Notes: generated by a model from the letters alone, not told the origin. Shown: positions 1-9,220, counted from the first letter of the stretch. The stretch is DNA of 64,000 nucleotides from Tritrichomonas musculus (GCA_039105265.1 JAPFFF010000029.1:558001-622000); one strand, 5' to 3'. Program-made: numbers and translations.

Positions 1-86
1 AAACAAAAAAGAAAGAAATCGAGAAAAGTAAAGAAATGAAATAAAACAAAAACAAACAATTTTCATCATTTTTAAGTATAATCAAA

Positions 87-701
87 ATGAGCAAAAGAGT
101 ATCACAAAGTAAGAGATTGCAAGTTATACAAAAGTGGTTAAATGGGAGAGACGATCCTGAATATGAAGTGTTTCCGACTAAAAAAAAGGATAAGTATATA
201 GTAAGAGCACGTAAACAACCTTTAATAGATGTCTCACGAAAGCTTGACTTGAGTGAAGATAAGAGTGAAGATAATAAAATAGAACCTATTATAGAAGAAA
301 AGCAAATAGAAATAGAACAACCCAAAATAACTGAATCTAAACAAATAATAAAAGAAGAACGACCAAAACCTATTATAGAAAAAGAACAACCAAAAATATA
401 TAAACCTAAATCAGTATATGATCCAACAATAAATATAGAAATATTAAGTCAATTAAAATTATTAGGTGAAGAAATTAAAAGTGAAAGAGAAAAGAAAGAA
501 CAAAAAAGAATGATGAAAGAAGTATTTAATAAACAAATGCAAAAACAACATAATTCTATTTATCAGTATACTCAACCTAAATATATACAAAACCCGAATC
601 AAATAGAAGAATATGATGATGAAGCATCAAGTGAAGAACAAATTACTCCTCAACCTATTATGAGAAGAAGAAATAATATTTTCTCTGACATAATATATTA
701 A
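87..701 (+). CDS. Charged coiled-coil viral protein of unknown function
   Basis: This 204-residue protein is very rich in Lys, Glu, Gln and Ile. The first 65 residues are basic (it starts MSKRVSQSKRLQVIQKW). A Glu/Lys/Pro/Ile repeat-like middle follows (about 70-115), then a probable coiled coil (about 120-160), and the end is acidic then basic with a RRRNN patch. It has no signal peptide or membrane segment. It is the first complete gene in the window and lies 29 bp upstream of the candidate capsid gene on the same strand, so a structural or scaffold role is possible, but that is only inference from position. I do not recognise the family. Its codons are strongly A/T-ending, like the rest of the viral block. 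Confidence 0.6.
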   Translation: MSKRVSQSKRLQVIQKWLNGRDDPEYEVFPTKKKDKYIVRARKQPLIDVSRKLDLSEDKSEDNKIEPIIEEKQIEIEQPKITESKQIIKEERPKPIIEKEQPKIYKPKSVYDPTINIEILSQLKLLGEEIKSEREKKEQKRMMKEVFNKQMQKQHNSIYQYTQPKYIQNPNQIEEYDDEASSEEQITPQPIMRRRNNIFSDIIY

Positions 702-730
702 AAACACTTTTTTATTTTTCATAAAAGAAT

Positions 731-2329
731 ATGTTAAATAATGAGATTGAGCTTAGAACATCAGCAGAAGTATGTACACAAATTGCACAATATTTTCATA
801 TAGTAGATAATTGTATTGCATTATCAGATACAAACAAACAATATACAATCAGTCCTCAAACATCTTACTCACCTTCTCCTCCTATACCACAAGGTTCATA
901 TACAAGTGCAATTATATCACCTAATACAAATAATACAGCTGATTTATACAATGGTTTTATTAAAGCAGATATGGAAGTTAAAATAAGAGCAACAGATGGT
1001 AGTGCTATAACAGCTGTAAAGGATGGTGTACATCAATTAAATAAAGTTTGGTTTGGATTTAAAGATGCTAGAGATGCTGTTGAAAAATATGAAATAGTTG
1101 CTAATGGTATTACGATATATACTCAGAATTTTGGATGTGAAGAATCATTTTTAACAGCATGTTGTGCTAATGAAACAACAAAGAGAGCTGATATATATTC
1201 AAAAGCACGACATAAAGATATATGGAATAATAAATCTGGTAGCAGAACAGGTTTCATCGTAGATTTTGAAAATAAAGATGGAAAGAAATTTGATGAACAA
1301 AAATATAAGATACATTTAAAGATCGATTTAAGAAGATTTTTACCATTATCTAATATTAAATATCTACCTGCATTTGCTGGTAAAATAGAACTTAGATTAT
1401 TCTTTTCATGTGCTGGTATGGTATGTTGTCCGATCGGGCCTGATATGACGTTACAAAATGCTCATAATTTATTATCAAAGTATGTGTTAGGTAAGATTAC
1501 AAATGAATTCACACAAATAGGTGAAGAAATAGCAATGTATAAAGCACCGACTACAGCTGATGGTATAAAAACATTTGCTACAGAAAAGAAAGCTTTTGTT
1601 GTTACTGAATATACGGTTACAGAATGCTCATCTATTATTCCATGTTTCGGTGTAGAAGATAATATATATTCAGGTTTAGTACAAAGATATTCAGACCCAA
1701 CTCATCCGTTAACTTTTCCAACTCAAACGATATCAGTATATACAACAACAAATAAATTAAAGAATTCGAATGATAAATCTACTTGCACTATTACACCTAG
1801 ATTTGTTGATTCTATTTATTTATTATTCCCATTAAAACACACTCATCATACATGTTTTAAGAACCCTTTATTTAAATCATTTCAACTAAACTGTGGTGGG
1901 TATGGTAACATACCTGCTAAAACATTCGGTACTACTATCGAATACCCTGAATTTCTAGAATACTGTCAAAATGCAATGAATATGAATGGTGAACAATCAG
2001 GTTTTAATAAAGAAGTTGTTGCTAGTTTAACAAATTGTAATGTATTTAGTGAAAATATAGGTAATTATTCAAATGATAGAACTAGTTTCTTTATTGGTTT
2101 ACCCACCGAAACAGATAATACATATCAACAAGGTTTAACCTCTTTATCACCTATTAACTTTGAAATAAATGTAACACAAGATACAGGTACAGGTACATTT
2201 GCAGAAGCATGTCAAACCCCACCTCTTATATGTTTATTGTTTGATTCTTCAATTTCAATACTCGTTCAGCCTAATGGGATGCCTCCCTTAGTTAGATTGG
2301 GGAATTTTGATTTAACTTCTAGAGATTAA
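731..2329 (+). CDS. Candidate double-jelly-roll major capsid protein
   Basis: The 532-residue protein would form the icosahedral shell of the virus. The evidence is a pattern rather than a strict motif. A beta-rich first half contains EKYEIVANGITIYTQNFG and IDLRRFLPLSNIKYLPAF, which fit the strand-turn-strand layout of Polinton and adintovirus hexons, where a basic 'LR.LFP' turn precedes a strand. The last 70 residues (about 450-520) follow the family's second jelly-roll ending, with SFFIGLPTETDNTY and a final strand near LLFDSSISILVQPNG. Length and the absence of membrane segments agree. A candidate penton gene in the same block supports the call. Alternative: another virion surface protein. 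The ATG follows a T-rich stretch. Confidence 0.6.
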   Translation: MLNNEIELRTSAEVCTQIAQYFHIVDNCIALSDTNKQYTISPQTSYSPSPPIPQGSYTSAIISPNTNNTADLYNGFIKADMEVKIRATDGSAITAVKDGVHQLNKVWFGFKDARDAVEKYEIVANGITIYTQNFGCEESFLTACCANETTKRADIYSKARHKDIWNNKSGSRTGFIVDFENKDGKKFDEQKYKIHLKIDLRRFLPLSNIKYLPAFAGKIELRLFFSCAGMVCCPIGPDMTLQNAHNLLSKYVLGKITNEFTQIGEEIAMYKAPTTADGIKTFATEKKAFVVTEYTVTECSSIIPCFGVEDNIYSGLVQRYSDPTHPLTFPTQTISVYTTTNKLKNSNDKSTCTITPRFVDSIYLLFPLKHTHHTCFKNPLFKSFQLNCGGYGNIPAKTFGTTIEYPEFLEYCQNAMNMNGEQSGFNKEVVASLTNCNVFSENIGNYSNDRTSFFIGLPTETDNTYQQGLTSLSPINFEINVTQDTGTGTFAEACQTPPLICLLFDSSISILVQPNGMPPLVRLGNFDLTSRD

Positions 2330-2330
2330 T

Positions 2331-2378
2331 GAACAAAAATAAATGATATTAATTATTACGTTATTATTTTTATTTTTT
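2331..2378 (+). repeat. Direct repeat, left copy, at the start of the HNH gene
   Basis: About 48 bp beginning GAACAAAAATAAATGATATT. It recurs with few changes at 3116-3163, so the HNH gene sits between the two copies. The copy overlaps the upstream in-frame ATG at 2343. Confidence 0.75.
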
Positions 2379-2408
2379 TTTTTATTTCGTATTTACACAA
2401 ATATTATT

Positions 2409-3023
2409 ATGACAGAACAAGTTATTGAATTTGTTACTATTAATGAATATCCAGATTATGAAATATTAAATGATTATCCTTATACAATAAGAAGAAAAGA
2501 TAATCATTATGTAGTTAAAGAATGTATAAATAAAAGTAATGGTTATGTAAGTGTAAATATTAACGGTAACAAAATTAATAAACATCAAATTATAGCAAAA
2601 CAATTCTTATATAATGATGACCCAGAACATAAAATTTACGTAGATCATATTTCAAGAGATAGAACAGATTATCATTTATCAAATCTTCGTTGGTGTACAG
2701 CAAGTGAAAATATGAGAAATGCTTCATCAAGAAATGGAGTTGAATATGTATTTGTTGATAATATACCTAATGATGCAATAGTTATAACACATTATGATGT
2801 AAAGAATAAAAGAAGATATTTTGGTGAAAATCAATATTATTATTATTATAATGAAGAAACAGAAGAAGATGTATTTTATCAAAGAATAACTGATAATGTT
2901 TATAGAATAATGCATATTAATATAACAAAATGTGGATATAAATGTATAAAAACAACAGATATTAATAATAAAAAGACTACTTTATATATTCGTTCTTTCA
3001 AATATCAATATAATTTAATTTAA
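2409..3023 (+). CDS. HNH endonuclease with NUMOD4-like N-terminus (homing type)
   Basis: A 204-residue nuclease that would nick or cut DNA using one metal ion. The N-terminus resembles the NUMOD4 substrate-recognition motif (about 8-30, EYPDYEILNDYPYTIRRK). The HNH core follows with VDHISRDRTDYHLSNLRW and CTASENMRN, giving the usual H..N..N/H arrangement of phage and giant-virus homing nucleases. I chose the ATG at 2409 because the upstream ATG at 2343 adds only a hydrophobic LLFLFFFLF stretch encoded by a T-run inside a repeat. The gene is flanked by 48-bp direct repeats, which suggests it arrived as a selfish cassette. The C-terminal 90 residues are Tyr/Asn-rich and not recognised. Confidence 0.85.
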   Translation: MTEQVIEFVTINEYPDYEILNDYPYTIRRKDNHYVVKECINKSNGYVSVNINGNKINKHQIIAKQFLYNDDPEHKIYVDHISRDRTDYHLSNLRWCTASENMRNASSRNGVEYVFVDNIPNDAIVITHYDVKNKRRYFGENQYYYYYNEETEEDVFYQRITDNVYRIMHINITKCGYKCIKTTDINNKKTTLYIRSFKYQYNLI

Positions 3024-3115
3024 AAAAGTCTAACCATATTTTTGTTTTTGTCGATTGTTGATTGTCACTAAATATTTCATCAAAAATTAGAAACAGGAAC
3101 AAATATAAGAACAGG

Positions 3116-3163
3116 AACAAAAAATAAATGATATTAATTATTAAATTATTATTTTTGTTTTTA
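3116..3163 (+). repeat. Direct repeat, right copy, downstream of the HNH gene
   Basis: Matches 2331-2378 at roughly 44 of 48 positions by eye. It lies about 90 bp after the HNH stop codon. Confidence 0.75.
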
Positions 3164-3165
3164 TA

Positions 3166-3442
3166 TGTTCTTTGTTCCTATTTTGTTCCTAAATAAATAA
3201 TTTGATAAAAAAATGAGAGACAACAGACAACGGACAGATATTTTTTTCTACATTTTTTATATGTTCTTTGTTCCTGGAATGTTCCTGGATAAATAAGTTG
3301 ATAAAAAAATGAGAGACAACAAACAACGAACAGATATATTTTTCTATATTTTTTAAAAATGTTCCTGTTCCTGGAATGTTCCTGGATAAATAATTTGGTA
3401 AAAAAATGTGAGACAACAGACAAATGACAGAAAAAAAAAATA
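3166..3442 (+). repeat. Three tandem ~95-bp repeats, left flank of helicase gene
   Basis: Each unit holds TTGTTCCTGGAATGTTCCTG, then GATAAATAA, then GATAAAAAAATGAGAGACAA with a purine-rich tail ending near ACAGA. The first unit is the most diverged. The same unit occurs in inverted orientation at 5828-6112, so the helicase gene is bracketed by inverted repeat blocks. Short open frames here are by-products of the repeat. Confidence 0.85.
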
Positions 3443-3503
3443 ATTTTTTTTTTAATTTTATTTTTTAATTTTATTTTTTAATTTTATTTTTTTTATTATT
3501 TTT

Positions 3504-3515
3504 TATCACGCTATT
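3504..3515 (+). promoter_or_regulatory. TATCACGCTATT motif upstream of the helicase gene
   Basis: The 12-mer lies 12-23 bp upstream of the ATG at 3527, directly after a 60-bp T-rich tandem stretch of AATTTTATTTTTT units. It recurs at 6839-6850 and, one base shorter, at 12409-12419. Placement next to start codons suggests a promoter or operator; this is inference. Confidence 0.5.
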
Positions 3516-3526
3516 ACACAACAATA

Positions 3527-5794
3527 ATGACAGAAATAGAATTATTCGAAAAAGAGTTATTTGATTCAGAATTATTATTAATATGGGAGGTAAATCAATT
3601 AACATTAAATGAAAGAATAAAAGATAAAACAGTTAACTTATACAATTATCTCAAACATGATGGTGGTTATAGTAAAACAGTAACTGGTAAAGCATTACTT
3701 AACAATAAATGTATTAATCTTTCTATTATAGACGTAGATATTAATAAAGAATTAGAACAAGAAGAAAAAGATAAAATACGTATAAATATATTAAGCAAAT
3801 TAAGTGATAAAGATTTTATTGTACAAACTGCAAGTGGTGGTCTTCATATTTATTGTAATACAAATGATTATTATGTTGAATCGAATAGAATGATTAAATG
3901 TTTTACAAGTAATGATTATGATATTGATATATTCTCTTCATTTGATGTTGACAGTAGATCTTTAGTAGTATTACCTAATTCTAAAGTAAGAAAAAATGCA
4001 AAAGCACCAATATGTACATATAAAATATTACAAGGTTCATTAGATTCAAAAATAACACGATCATTAGAAGAAGTACTAGATGATTTAAATGTAAGTATTA
4101 AAATAAAACAAACACCAGAAATAGAGAAGATTATGTTAGATTATGAGAATGAGAATGAAAATGTAGATGATGAATATGCAAATAAGTTGATAGAAGGATT
4201 AACAGATATTGAAATACATAATGATGCAGGTGGAAGAAGAATAGAAGAAGAAGTAACATTATTTACGTTGTTTCAAGCTATTAACTCATTATCTTCAAAT
4301 TTAATCAATAAAGCTTATTCATTTGTTTTAGATAATTGTGTTTTAACTGATAATGCTCTTACTAATTTCGATAAAGCAAGAAAAAGATATAGTAAATTAT
4401 CAACTTCTCCTCATGTTTTAGAAAAGATAATACGATGTCATAATAATGAATATTATAAAACAGTTTTATCTCCTATTATTAGTTCAAATGAAATTGAAAT
4501 AAAAGAGATAGATTTAAATGACTCATTCACAATTAATGATATACGTAAAAAAGCAGAATTACATAAATATACTAGTAACAAAGAATTAATAGAAGATTTA
4601 TCAAGAGTTTTGAGATTAATAGATGACGGAAATGATACATATGTAATTAAAGTATATGATACAATTACTAAAACATTTTGTTTAAAGTTTGTTAATGATT
4701 CATTTATAGCTAAAACATTAAAACGAATTGCAATTAATGAAAAAATAAATGCACATACAATATTACTTAATAATTTATCTAAATTTAGTAGATTAGGAGT
4801 TAAGTTTAATAGTAACGATAAGAATGTAATATCTTTATTTCATGGTTACAAATATAAAATATTAGAAGAAGTAGAATTAGAAAAGATTAAGATGTTTCTC
4901 GATTTAATATTAGAAGTTATATGTGATAATAATGAAGAAGTATACGAATATGTGCTAAATTGGATTAGTTATATAGTTCAAAACCCAGGTATAAAATCAG
5001 AAATAGCATTAGTATTAAAAGGTTTACAAGGTATAGGAAAGAATCGTTTTACAGATATATTAAGCGAAATGTTGTGTAATTATTCAGCAAAGAACATAAC
5101 AGATATTAGTGAATTAACCGGACAATTTAATAGTATAGTAGAGGGTAAGATGTTAATTATACTTAATGAACTCAAAAATTGTGGTGATGATAGATTAGCT
5201 AATTTTAACGCATTAAAATCTATTATAACAGATAACATAATACGTATAAATGAAAAATTAGTACCAAGACGTGATGCTGAAAATGTTGCTAATTTCATAT
5301 TTGTAAGTAATAATAGTTTTCCGATTAAAATAGAAAAGGGTGATAGAAGATATGTTGTATTATCATGTAATGGTAAACATAAAGGTGATTTTAAATATTT
5401 TGAAACATTATGTAATTCATGTGATGAAAGTTTTTATAACAATTTGTTAACATTCTTTATGAAGAGAGATATATCAAGTTTTCAAATAAGAAGTATACCA
5501 ATGACAGAAGCAAAACAAGATTTAATAGAAGCAAGTAAGACACCATTAGATATTTGGATTTGCGAACATTATAATGATTTATGTGAAGGTATTATATGTG
5601 ATGATGCACTCCGATCGAAACCAGAAGATATGAAACAAAGAGCATTTCAATTACAATTAAAAGATAAATGTGAACGTAAAAGAAAGAGAATAGACGGACA
5701 ATTACATTGGATATACATATTAAAAGAAGAATGTAAAAATATATATTCACAAACAGTTGATGATAATATTGTAGAATTTGACGAAATGATGTAA
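3527..5794 (+). CDS. D5-like primase/superfamily 3 helicase
   Basis: The 755-residue replication protein unwinds DNA and probably primes it. N-terminal primase-polymerase signatures are LSIIDVDI (about 67-74), TASGGLHIYC (about 103-112) and DIDIFSSF (about 132-139), the usual acidic and His motifs of archaeo-eukaryotic primases. The C-terminal superfamily 3 helicase has Walker A GLQGIGKNR (about 497-505), Walker B MLIILNELKN (about 542) and motif C FIFVSNNSFP (about 590), followed by a likely arginine finger in GDRRYVVL. Length and domain order match D5-type proteins of Polinton-like viruses and NCLDVs. It stands alone between inverted repeat blocks and carries the TATCACGCTATT motif upstream, so it may be an early gene. 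Confidence 0.93.
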   Translation: MTEIELFEKELFDSELLLIWEVNQLTLNERIKDKTVNLYNYLKHDGGYSKTVTGKALLNNKCINLSIIDVDINKELEQEEKDKIRINILSKLSDKDFIVQTASGGLHIYCNTNDYYVESNRMIKCFTSNDYDIDIFSSFDVDSRSLVVLPNSKVRKNAKAPICTYKILQGSLDSKITRSLEEVLDDLNVSIKIKQTPEIEKIMLDYENENENVDDEYANKLIEGLTDIEIHNDAGGRRIEEEVTLFTLFQAINSLSSNLINKAYSFVLDNCVLTDNALTNFDKARKRYSKLSTSPHVLEKIIRCHNNEYYKTVLSPIISSNEIEIKEIDLNDSFTINDIRKKAELHKYTSNKELIEDLSRVLRLIDDGNDTYVIKVYDTITKTFCLKFVNDSFIAKTLKRIAINEKINAHTILLNNLSKFSRLGVKFNSNDKNVISLFHGYKYKILEEVELEKIKMFLDLILEVICDNNEEVYEYVLNWISYIVQNPGIKSEIALVLKGLQGIGKNRFTDILSEMLCNYSAKNITDISELTGQFNSIVEGKMLIILNELKNCGDDRLANFNALKSIITDNIIRINEKLVPRRDAENVANFIFVSNNSFPIKIEKGDRRYVVLSCNGKHKGDFKYFETLCNSCDESFYNNLLTFFMKRDISSFQIRSIPMTEAKQDLIEASKTPLDIWICEHYNDLCEGIICDDALRSKPEDMKQRAFQLQLKDKCERKRKRIDGQLHWIYILKEECKNIYSQTVDDNIVEFDEMM

Positions 5795-5827
5795 ATTAAA
5801 AAATTAAATTTATATTTTTGTTTTTAT

Positions 5828-6112
5828 ATTTTTCTGTCATTTGTCTGTTGTCTCTCATTTTTTTATCAAATTATTTATCCAGGAACAATCCAGGAACAAG
5901 GAACATATAAAAAAATATAGAAAAACATAAAAGAATAAATAAAAAAGAAATAAAGAAATAAAAACGGTTATAGAATAAATAAAATAAAGAAAGAAATAAA
6001 AACGGTTAAAAAATAAAATTAATAATTATTATTGTTCTTTGTTTGTTGTCTCTCATTTTTTTATCAAATTATTTATCCAGGAACAATCCAGGAACAAGGA
6101 ACATAAAAAATA
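5828..6112 (-). repeat. Two inverted copies of the ~95-bp repeat, right flank of helicase gene
   Basis: Two units carry TTGTCTCTCATTTTTTTATC followed by ATTTATCCAGGAACAATCC and GGAACAAGGAACAT, the reverse complement of the units at 3166-3442. About 100 bp of A-rich sequence with an AAAACGGTTATAGAA element separates them. Confidence 0.85.
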
Positions 6113-6482
6113 TAGAAAAAACATAATAGAATGAAAGTAGAAAAATTGAATTAAAAATAATAGAAAAAAAGAATAAAAGAATAAAAGACGGTTGTAGAAT
6201 AAATAATAGAAAATATAATATAAATGAGGGTTGTAGAATAATCAATTCAAAAATAAAATAAATAATAGAAAAATAGAATGTAAATGATGGTTGTAGAATA
6301 AATTAATAAAAAAGAGAATGAAAGACGGTTATAGAATAATCAATTCAAAAATAAATAACAGACAAATAAAAAGAGAATGAAAGACGGTTATAGAAAAAGA
6401 GAGATAGAGTAAATCACAGACAAATAAAAAGAGAATGAAAGACGGTTATAGAAAAAGAGAGATAGAATAAATAACAGACAAA
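5930..6482. repeat. Imperfect tandem array built on GACGGTTATAGAA
   Basis: A long noncoding, purine-rich stretch with about eight spaced copies of a (G)ACGGTTRTAGAATAA-like core. The last three units are the most regular, about 58 bp each, and carry AAAAAGAGAATGAAAGACGG. It overlaps the end of the inverted repeat block. Iterated short cores in a viral intergenic region are compatible with an origin or regulatory array; there is no direct evidence. Confidence 0.7.
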
Positions 6483-6690
6483 TATTTAATATATATAATT
6501 CGATGAGTATGAATAAGAGTATAAGTTAAGATCTAGTGTTATAATTAAATCGGACTAAAGATTTTGCTAAACTAAATAGGAGATAACTGATATTATAATT
6601 AAGATATTTGATAATTGTCGTAATATGAATAACTGACATCGATACTTGCGTAATAAAATACAAAGAATTGCTATTTTAGTCGCAAAACAT

Positions 6691-6710
6691 GTTTTATAAG
6701 CTTATAAAAC
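6691..6710. repeat. Perfect 20-bp palindrome
   Basis: GTTTTATAAGCTTATAAAAC is fully self-complementary. It lies at the end of the noncoding repeat region, about 165 bp before the next start codon. It could be a protein-binding site, a cruciform or a replication element. The flanking 6490-6690 is unique AT-rich sequence. Confidence 0.8.
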
Positions 6711-6838
6711 GAAATTTGTAAATTATATAGAAATTATGGATAAATGTCACTTTTTTATTTTTTATTTTTTAATTTTAATTTTAAATTTTTTTTTATTTTT
6801 AATTTTAATTTTAATTTTAAATTTTTTTATATATTTTT

Positions 6839-6850
6839 TATCACGCTATT
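6839..6850 (+). promoter_or_regulatory. TATCACGCTATT motif upstream of a small gene
   Basis: Identical to 3504-3515 and again preceded by a long T-rich run. It ends 25 bp before the ATG at 6876. The similarity continues downstream (ATACAAC here, ACACAAC there). Confidence 0.5.
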
Positions 6851-6875
6851 ATACAACACCCAAAAACAACAAAAA

Positions 6876-7310
6876 ATGGAATCAGCCACAATTGCTTTCG
6901 CAAAATTTGCATCTAAAAAATTAAGAACATATGGTACCTATATGTATGATATGTTTGCTGATATTTGTGATAAAGTATTAAATAATGATAAAGAAGCTTT
7001 CAATATAGTATCAAGATTTGTAAATTATAATTTAATGTGGATATTCAAACATCAAGAAAACATATGCATAAGTGATGAAGATAAAAAAGAATATAGAAAA
7101 ATAACTAAACAATTTGAAAAATATATGCGTAAAATAGATAGAGGGTTTAGTATTGTCTATCCTCTCTCTTTATCAAAGAAGTTTGATGATGAAGTAGATA
7201 TGTATTTTAATGATAATGAAGAAGGTAATAAGTATGCAAAAGAGTTTAATTCTAATAAATACAAAATAAATGAAGAATATGAAGAAGAAGAATATGAAGA
7301 AGAAGAATGA
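6876..7310 (+). CDS. Small viral protein with acidic tail
   Basis: A 144-residue protein with a helical, Lys- and aromatic-rich body and a Glu/Tyr tail (EEYEEEEYEEEE). No recognised domain. The frame is open upstream to 6744, but that part only translates a T-rich run into Phe/Asn, so the ATG at 6876, just after the TATCACGCTATT motif, is the better start. The shared motif suggests co-expression with the helicase and polymerase, so a DNA-replication accessory role is possible. The acidic tail could be a DNA mimic or protein-binding tail; this is inference. Confidence 0.6.
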   Translation: MESATIAFAKFASKKLRTYGTYMYDMFADICDKVLNNDKEAFNIVSRFVNYNLMWIFKHQENICISDEDKKEYRKITKQFEKYMRKIDRGFSIVYPLSLSKKFDDEVDMYFNDNEEGNKYAKEFNSNKYKINEEYEEEEYEEEE

Positions 7311-7366
7311 AAATAAAAAAACTCTAATTTTATTTTTGTATTTATATTTTTTATTTCAATCAAAAA

Positions 7367-7819
7367 ATGGAGAATCAATTAAAGGTCTATGATTATATCA
7401 ATTTTGTTATATCTCTTGCTGATAACCCTGAACATTTTAAAGAATGTAATTTTGCAATTCTTTGCGATAGATATCCAATTCAGTTGAACCATAACAATTA
7501 TTTAGCTAAAGTAATGTATATTTCAATTAAAACAGATAAAGAAATATGGAGAATATATCCTGATAAAATCAAAGAATATGAAATAGAACACATCGTATTA
7601 AGTACTAATTCAAGACGCAGATTAAATTATAAAATGAAAGAATTCTTCGTTAATGGTTCAAATATAGAACAGAATTATGAAGAATATATTTATTATAATT
7701 ATTCAATTGAGTTAGTATCTAATAAAACTAAAGAATTAATAAATAAATTAAGAGAAAAATATAACTTAGTTACTCCAACCTTATTTGTAGGTGAATATCA
7801 ACCATTAGTAATAGAATAA
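7367..7819 (+). CDS. Hypothetical viral protein, 150 residues
   Basis: A soluble-looking mixed alpha/beta protein with no signal peptide or membrane segment, starting MENQLKVYDYINFVISLAD and ending FVGEYQPLVIE. The motif content does not identify it. It lies 56 bp after the previous gene on the same strand and follows a T-rich leader. Codon use matches the block. I cannot assign a function. Confidence 0.6.
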   Translation: MENQLKVYDYINFVISLADNPEHFKECNFAILCDRYPIQLNHNNYLAKVMYISIKTDKEIWRIYPDKIKEYEIEHIVLSTNSRRRLNYKMKEFFVNGSNIEQNYEEYIYYNYSIELVSNKTKELINKLREKYNLVTPTLFVGEYQPLVIE

Positions 7820-7853
7820 AACATGGATCGGAATTAATTCATATTTTTTTGAA

Positions 7854-8288
7854 ATGAAAATGAATAAATACAGAAATCCTAATTCAACTACAGTAGGTGT
7901 TGAAGGTGCTATGTTTAATGAAGCTACTAAAACTGAGAAGAATATAGAGTTTAATCATTATGGTATATTTTCAAATGATAATACATATGCTGTTACTTTC
8001 AATTATAAAATAAATAGACCACCCATAAAATATATAGAGAATAAACCAGTAAAGTCACCTAAATCAAATCAAAATATAACAAAACCTTTACATGAACCTC
8101 CTGTTTCTATTACTGATGCTGGTTATTATATTAAAAAAGATAAAGCACCTAAAACACCTATCTTACCACCTTATTTAAAGAAACCTGAAAAATTAGGTGA
8201 AATACAAGGATTAGCAGATGAAAGAAATAAAGGTAGAATACATTATTATAAACCTATTAATATGAATAAGAAATATATACATTATTAA
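7854..8288 (+). CDS. Basic, Pro/Lys-rich viral protein
   Basis: A 144-residue protein rich in Lys, Asn, Pro and Tyr. The middle (about 60-115) is a probably disordered Pro/Lys segment with KPVKSPKSNQN and KDKAPKTPILPPYLKKP. The charge suggests binding to nucleic acid or to another virion protein. A second ATG lies two codons in. The leader has ATTTTTTTGAA next to the ATG, similar to the next gene. Family not recognised. Confidence 0.55.
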   Translation: MKMNKYRNPNSTTVGVEGAMFNEATKTEKNIEFNHYGIFSNDNTYAVTFNYKINRPPIKYIENKPVKSPKSNQNITKPLHEPPVSITDAGYYIKKDKAPKTPILPPYLKKPEKLGEIQGLADERNKGRIHYYKPINMNKKYIHY

Positions 8289-8322
8289 ACATACTTATTG
8301 TTAAACTTTTTTTGAAAATGAA

Positions 8323-8853
8323 ATGATAAAGAAGAGAACTAACAATGCAGGAGTAAACGCTAATGTTTCTTTAGAACCTCAAGCTGCAGCACAATCAACA
8401 TCTAATATAAGTAATAACATCATTATTAATAAGAGAGATGATGGTAAAGAAGAAATAGTAATTACAAGAGATATAGAATTAGAAGAAGATAAAGATTTAG
8501 CAGAATTAAAAGATCCAAAATATATAATACTTGAAACATATGCTAATATATTATTAAATCAAGATAAAGCTTTAATTGCAAATCTAGTATCAAAGAATTG
8601 TATTATAGTTCCATCTTCATCTTTATCTAATATTATTAAAGCAATTGTTAAAGCTGAATCAGTTGAAATAAGTTTAGATGAAGATATTAAATGTTGTAGT
8701 ACAAAAATAAACCCAATTCGAAAAATAGAAGCAATAAAGATTGTAAATGATAATGGAGAAGTATGTACTGATTTCAAACAAGTATATAATAGAGAATATA
8801 ATGAGTTAGTTAATAAATATCATCTTTGTTTGAAATATGGAATAAATATGTAG
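8323..8853 (+). CDS. Hypothetical viral protein, 176 residues
   Basis: The first 45 residues are polar and Asn/Ala/Gln-rich, followed by an acidic stretch (ELEEDKDLAELKDPKY, about 50-66) and a folded-looking alpha/beta C-terminus with three Cys. No membrane segment. It is preceded by a CTTTTTTTGAAAATGAA leader. Another ATG lies upstream at 8318 in a different frame and stops at once. Family not recognised; it is the fourth gene in a run of small + strand genes. Confidence 0.55.
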   Translation: MIKKRTNNAGVNANVSLEPQAAAQSTSNISNNIIINKRDDGKEEIVITRDIELEEDKDLAELKDPKYIILETYANILLNQDKALIANLVSKNCIIVPSSSLSNIIKAIVKAESVEISLDEDIKCCSTKINPIRKIEAIKIVNDNGEVCTDFKQVYNREYNELVNKYHLCLKYGINM

Positions 8854-8902
8854 TATTAATTTTAATCTTTTTATTTTAATTTTATTTTTTATTTTTATAG
8901 AA

Positions 8903-9184
8903 ATGTCAAATAAAATAGATCTAACACAATTCAATCAAACAAATGTAATAAAGAAATTAACTAAATCTAAATCTAATGAAAATCTTAAAAATATAATTGA
9001 AGAAGAAACAAATAAAACTATAATAGAACCAATCGCTACTGTATCAAGAAGAGGAAGAAAGAGTAAATATAATAGTCAAGATGAAAGATTAGAAGCAAGA
9101 AGACAACAACAAAGAGAGTATCGATTAAGAAAGAAACAAGAATTAGAAGAGTTAAAGAAGATAGCTGCATCAATAAAGAAATAA
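8903..9184 (+). CDS. Small basic, putative DNA-binding protein
   Basis: A 93-residue protein. A polar N-terminus leads to an AT-hook-like RRGRKSKY (about 55-62), then a highly basic amphipathic helix (ERLEARRQQQREYRLRKKQE) that resembles a bZIP basic region without a clear leucine zipper. Short proteins with a GRK/GRP patch plus a charged helix are frequent in Polinton-like and large DNA viruses. It probably binds AT-rich DNA, as a transcription or packaging factor; that is inference from composition. It is the last gene before the strand switch to the polymerase, and the two genes converge with 36 bp between them. Confidence 0.6.
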   Translation: MSNKIDLTQFNQTNVIKKLTKSKSNENLKNIIEEETNKTIIEPIATVSRRGRKSKYNSQDERLEARRQQQREYRLRKKQELEELKKIAASIKK

Positions 9185-9220
9185 ATTTAAAAAACAAAAA
9201 TATTATAATTGTTTTTAATA

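Noticed and set aside
2343-2408. Upstream in-frame start of the HNH gene giving a hydrophobic leader
   Set aside because: The leader is encoded by a T-run within a direct repeat, and an HNH nuclease needs no membrane anchor. The ATG at 2409 fits better.
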